Shown one piece after another: positions 38,815 to 39,772 of a DNA stretch of 39,772 nt (the first letter of the stretch is position 1; each line of letters starts with the position of its first letter). This DNA comes from an uncultured Clostridia bacterium (GTDB lineage Bacteria > Bacillota > Clostridia > Christensenellales > Aristaeellaceae), in contig CALGBY010000038.1 in NCBI GenBank assembly GCA_937886445.1, forward strand, positions 1 to 39,772. The letters are read 5' to 3'. Position numbers and translations under genes: made by a program. The notes beneath the pieces are model-generated. The model made no database searches and was not told the origin of the DNA. It saw only the letters and a program-made list of their open reading frames with translations.

Positions 38815-39772
38815 ATGAAAGAAAAGACGAAACTGGAAAAGCTGGTTCTGCGTATCCTTTCGGGACTTCTCGCGCTGGCCGTCGTCATTTTCGGCATTGA
38901 CGGTCTTGTGAGGCTTGTCTCGAAAAACGCAAATGCCGACAATCCCGAGGAGGAGGAGGTCCTTGTTTCGGGCGCTGTGTCCGTTGAAGTAACTCAGGTT
39001 CCTCCTACGGAGATCCCGGCACCGGTGCAGCCGGCGGCTGAAGAACCTGTAGCTGAAGCGCCTGTGGTTGAAGCGCCTGTGGTTGAAGAGCCCGTGGTTG
39101 AAGAGCCCGTGGTTGAAGAGCCCGTGGTTGAAGAGCCTGTGGCTGAAGAGCCTGTGGCTGAAGAACCCGTGGCCGAAGAGCCTGTGGCTGAGGAGTCCGT
39201 GATCGAAGAACCTGTGGCTGAGGAACCTGCTGTTGAGGAGACTGAAAATGCTTCCGAAACGGACGGGATGATTTATGTTCGTCTTAACCTGACATATGGA
39301 GATACCACTCTGATCGTATATACGGCGATGGACGATTCGTCCGAGATCATTGAATATGTGAATGCCGGCGAATGGGCTTATATTGAAAATATGGAAAACG
39401 GCTGGAGCCGGTTCATTCTTGATGATATCAAGGGCTATATCCAGAACTGGCATCTGGCTTACTACAATCCCGATCATGTGATTAAGGAAGCGGATGAAAA
39501 TGCAGAAGCCGCTGTCGAGGAGATCGCCGAAGAGACCGCGACCGCCGAAGCCGCCGCCCAGGAGATCAACGAAGAAACCGTGACCGCCGAGGCCGCTGTC
39601 GAGGAGATCGCCGGAGAGACTGTAACTGCCGAAGCCGCCGTCGAGGAGATCGCCGGAGAGACTGTGACTGCCGAAGCCGCCGTCGAGGAGATCGCCGAAG
39701 AGACCGCGACCGCCGAGGCCGCTGTCGAGGAGATCGCCGAAGAGACCGCGACCGCCGAAGCCGCCGCCCAGG
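38815..39772 (+). CDS. Repeat-rich surface protein with SH3-like domain (3' end beyond window)
   Basis: At least 319 codons, open to the last base. A basic N terminus and one membrane segment (ILSGLLALAVVIFGIDGLV) precede an extracytoplasmic part: a spacer; 13 five-residue PV(V/A)EE-like repeats (39046-39240), acidic and proline-rich, of a kind that crosses cell walls; a bacterial SH3-like domain (IYVRLNLTYGDTTLIVYTAMDD to GYIQNWHLAYY, about 39271-39465); and then six complete plus one partial 14-residue repeats AAVEEIAEETATAE (39508 to the edge). AAGGAG is 12 bases before the ATG, a rather long spacing. Most of the mature domain organisation is unknown because the gene is cut. Confidence 0.8.
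   Translation, partial: MKEKTKLEKLVLRILSGLLALAVVIFGIDGLVRLVSKNANADNPEEEEVLVSGAVSVEVTQVPPTEIPAPVQPAAEEPVAEAPVVEAPVVEEPVVEEPVVEEPVVEEPVAEEPVAEEPVAEEPVAEESVIEEPVAEEPAVEETENASETDGMIYVRLNLTYGDTTLIVYTAMDDSSEIIEYVNAGEWAYIENMENGWSRFILDDIKGYIQNWHLAYYNPDHVIKEADENAEAAVEEIAEETATAEAAAQEINEETVTAEAAVEEIAGETVTAEAAVEEIAGETVTAEAAVEEIAEETATAEAAVEEIAEETATAEAAAQ
39046..39240 (+). repeat. 13 tandem 15-bp coding repeats (PVxEE)
   Basis: Thirteen in-frame units of 15 bases encode PVAEA, PVVEA, four PVVEE, four PVAEE, SVIEE, PVAEE and PAVEE. Several neighbouring units are identical at base level (CCCGTGGTTGAAGAG), others differ mainly at third positions, indicating expansion by slippage with selection on the protein. 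Confidence 0.92.
39508..39772 (+). repeat. 42-bp tandem coding repeats within a larger 210-bp period
   Basis: Units start at 39508, 39550, 39592, 39634, 39676, 39718 and 39760 (partial). Each encodes 14 residues like AAVEEIAEETATAE. Unit six is identical in sequence to unit one, and the partial unit seven matches the unusual start of unit two (AAAQ), so a five-unit block of 210 bases appears to begin again at 39718. Confidence 0.92.

Noticed and set aside
39046..39772. Tandem repeats considered as CRISPR or noncoding satellite
   Set aside because: Both arrays are contiguous without spacers, have periods divisible by three and keep one reading frame with mostly synonymous changes, so they are coding repeats.

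Overview
The window looks like chromosome of a fairly GC-rich Bacillota (Clostridia), probably a gut or rumen commensal. The evidence is the murB-whiA pair, a tex gene, Gram-positive-type MurB, strong Shine-Dalgarno sites with some TTG and GTG starts, an SBP-permease fusion of clostridial type, DUF368 and DUF1667 proteins, hemicellulose enzymes (a GH8 exo-oligoxylanase and a GH43), and a pilus-like operon of the kind seen in Lachnospiraceae and relatives. I cannot place the genus. No phage, transposase, integrase, CRISPR array or rRNA is visible, and there is a single tRNA.

Layout. 1-5.8 kb: a tightly overlapping operon of ttcA-like tRNA thiolase, copper P-type ATPase, unknown membrane protein, RsuA-type pseudouridine synthase and RsmC-like rRNA methyltransferase. 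5.8-8.8 kb: PepV-like dipeptidase, an orphan DUF1667 protein and mannose-6-phosphate isomerase. 8.8-10.6 kb: murB-whiA without the usual rapZ and yvcK between them. 10.7-12.7 kb, minus strand: GH8 Rex enzyme and a DinB-like protein. 12.8-15.4 kb: MBL-fold hydrolase, CpsB/YwqE-type PHP phosphatase and a DUF368 undecaprenyl-phosphate flippase. 15.4-18.2 kb: tRNA-Lys, an orphan LytTR response regulator (minus) and a secreted CotH-like protein with a structured leader. 18.2-20.9 kb: type I asparaginase and a secreted GH43. 21-23.8 kb, minus: amino-acid ABC importer made of two unusual fused proteins. 23.9-25.1 kb, minus: CbxX/CfxQ AAA+ ATPase. 25.3-31.5 kb: a TetM-like GTPase fused to a Rae1/YacP-type NYN nuclease, then tex, then a macro-domain protein. 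31.5-37.7 kb: an eight-gene pilus or pseudopilus operon (transglutaminase-like, GspF, four small membrane-anchored pseudopilin-like proteins, PilT-like ATPase, BTAD regulator). 37.7-39.8 kb: an AT-rich control region with repeated TGTAAC sites, a small Ig-like surface protein, and a repeat-rich SH3-like surface protein that runs off the end.

Best candidates for undescribed biology are: the translational-GTPase/ribosome-type-endonuclease fusion; the importer whose binding protein appears circularly permuted (C-terminal lobe first) and whose ATPase carries a decayed RsbW-like ATPase domain; the compact pilus-like operon with one PilT-type motor; and the probable activator-controlled promoter in front of the surface proteins. 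Gene calls come from reading conserved motifs in the translations; no database search was run.
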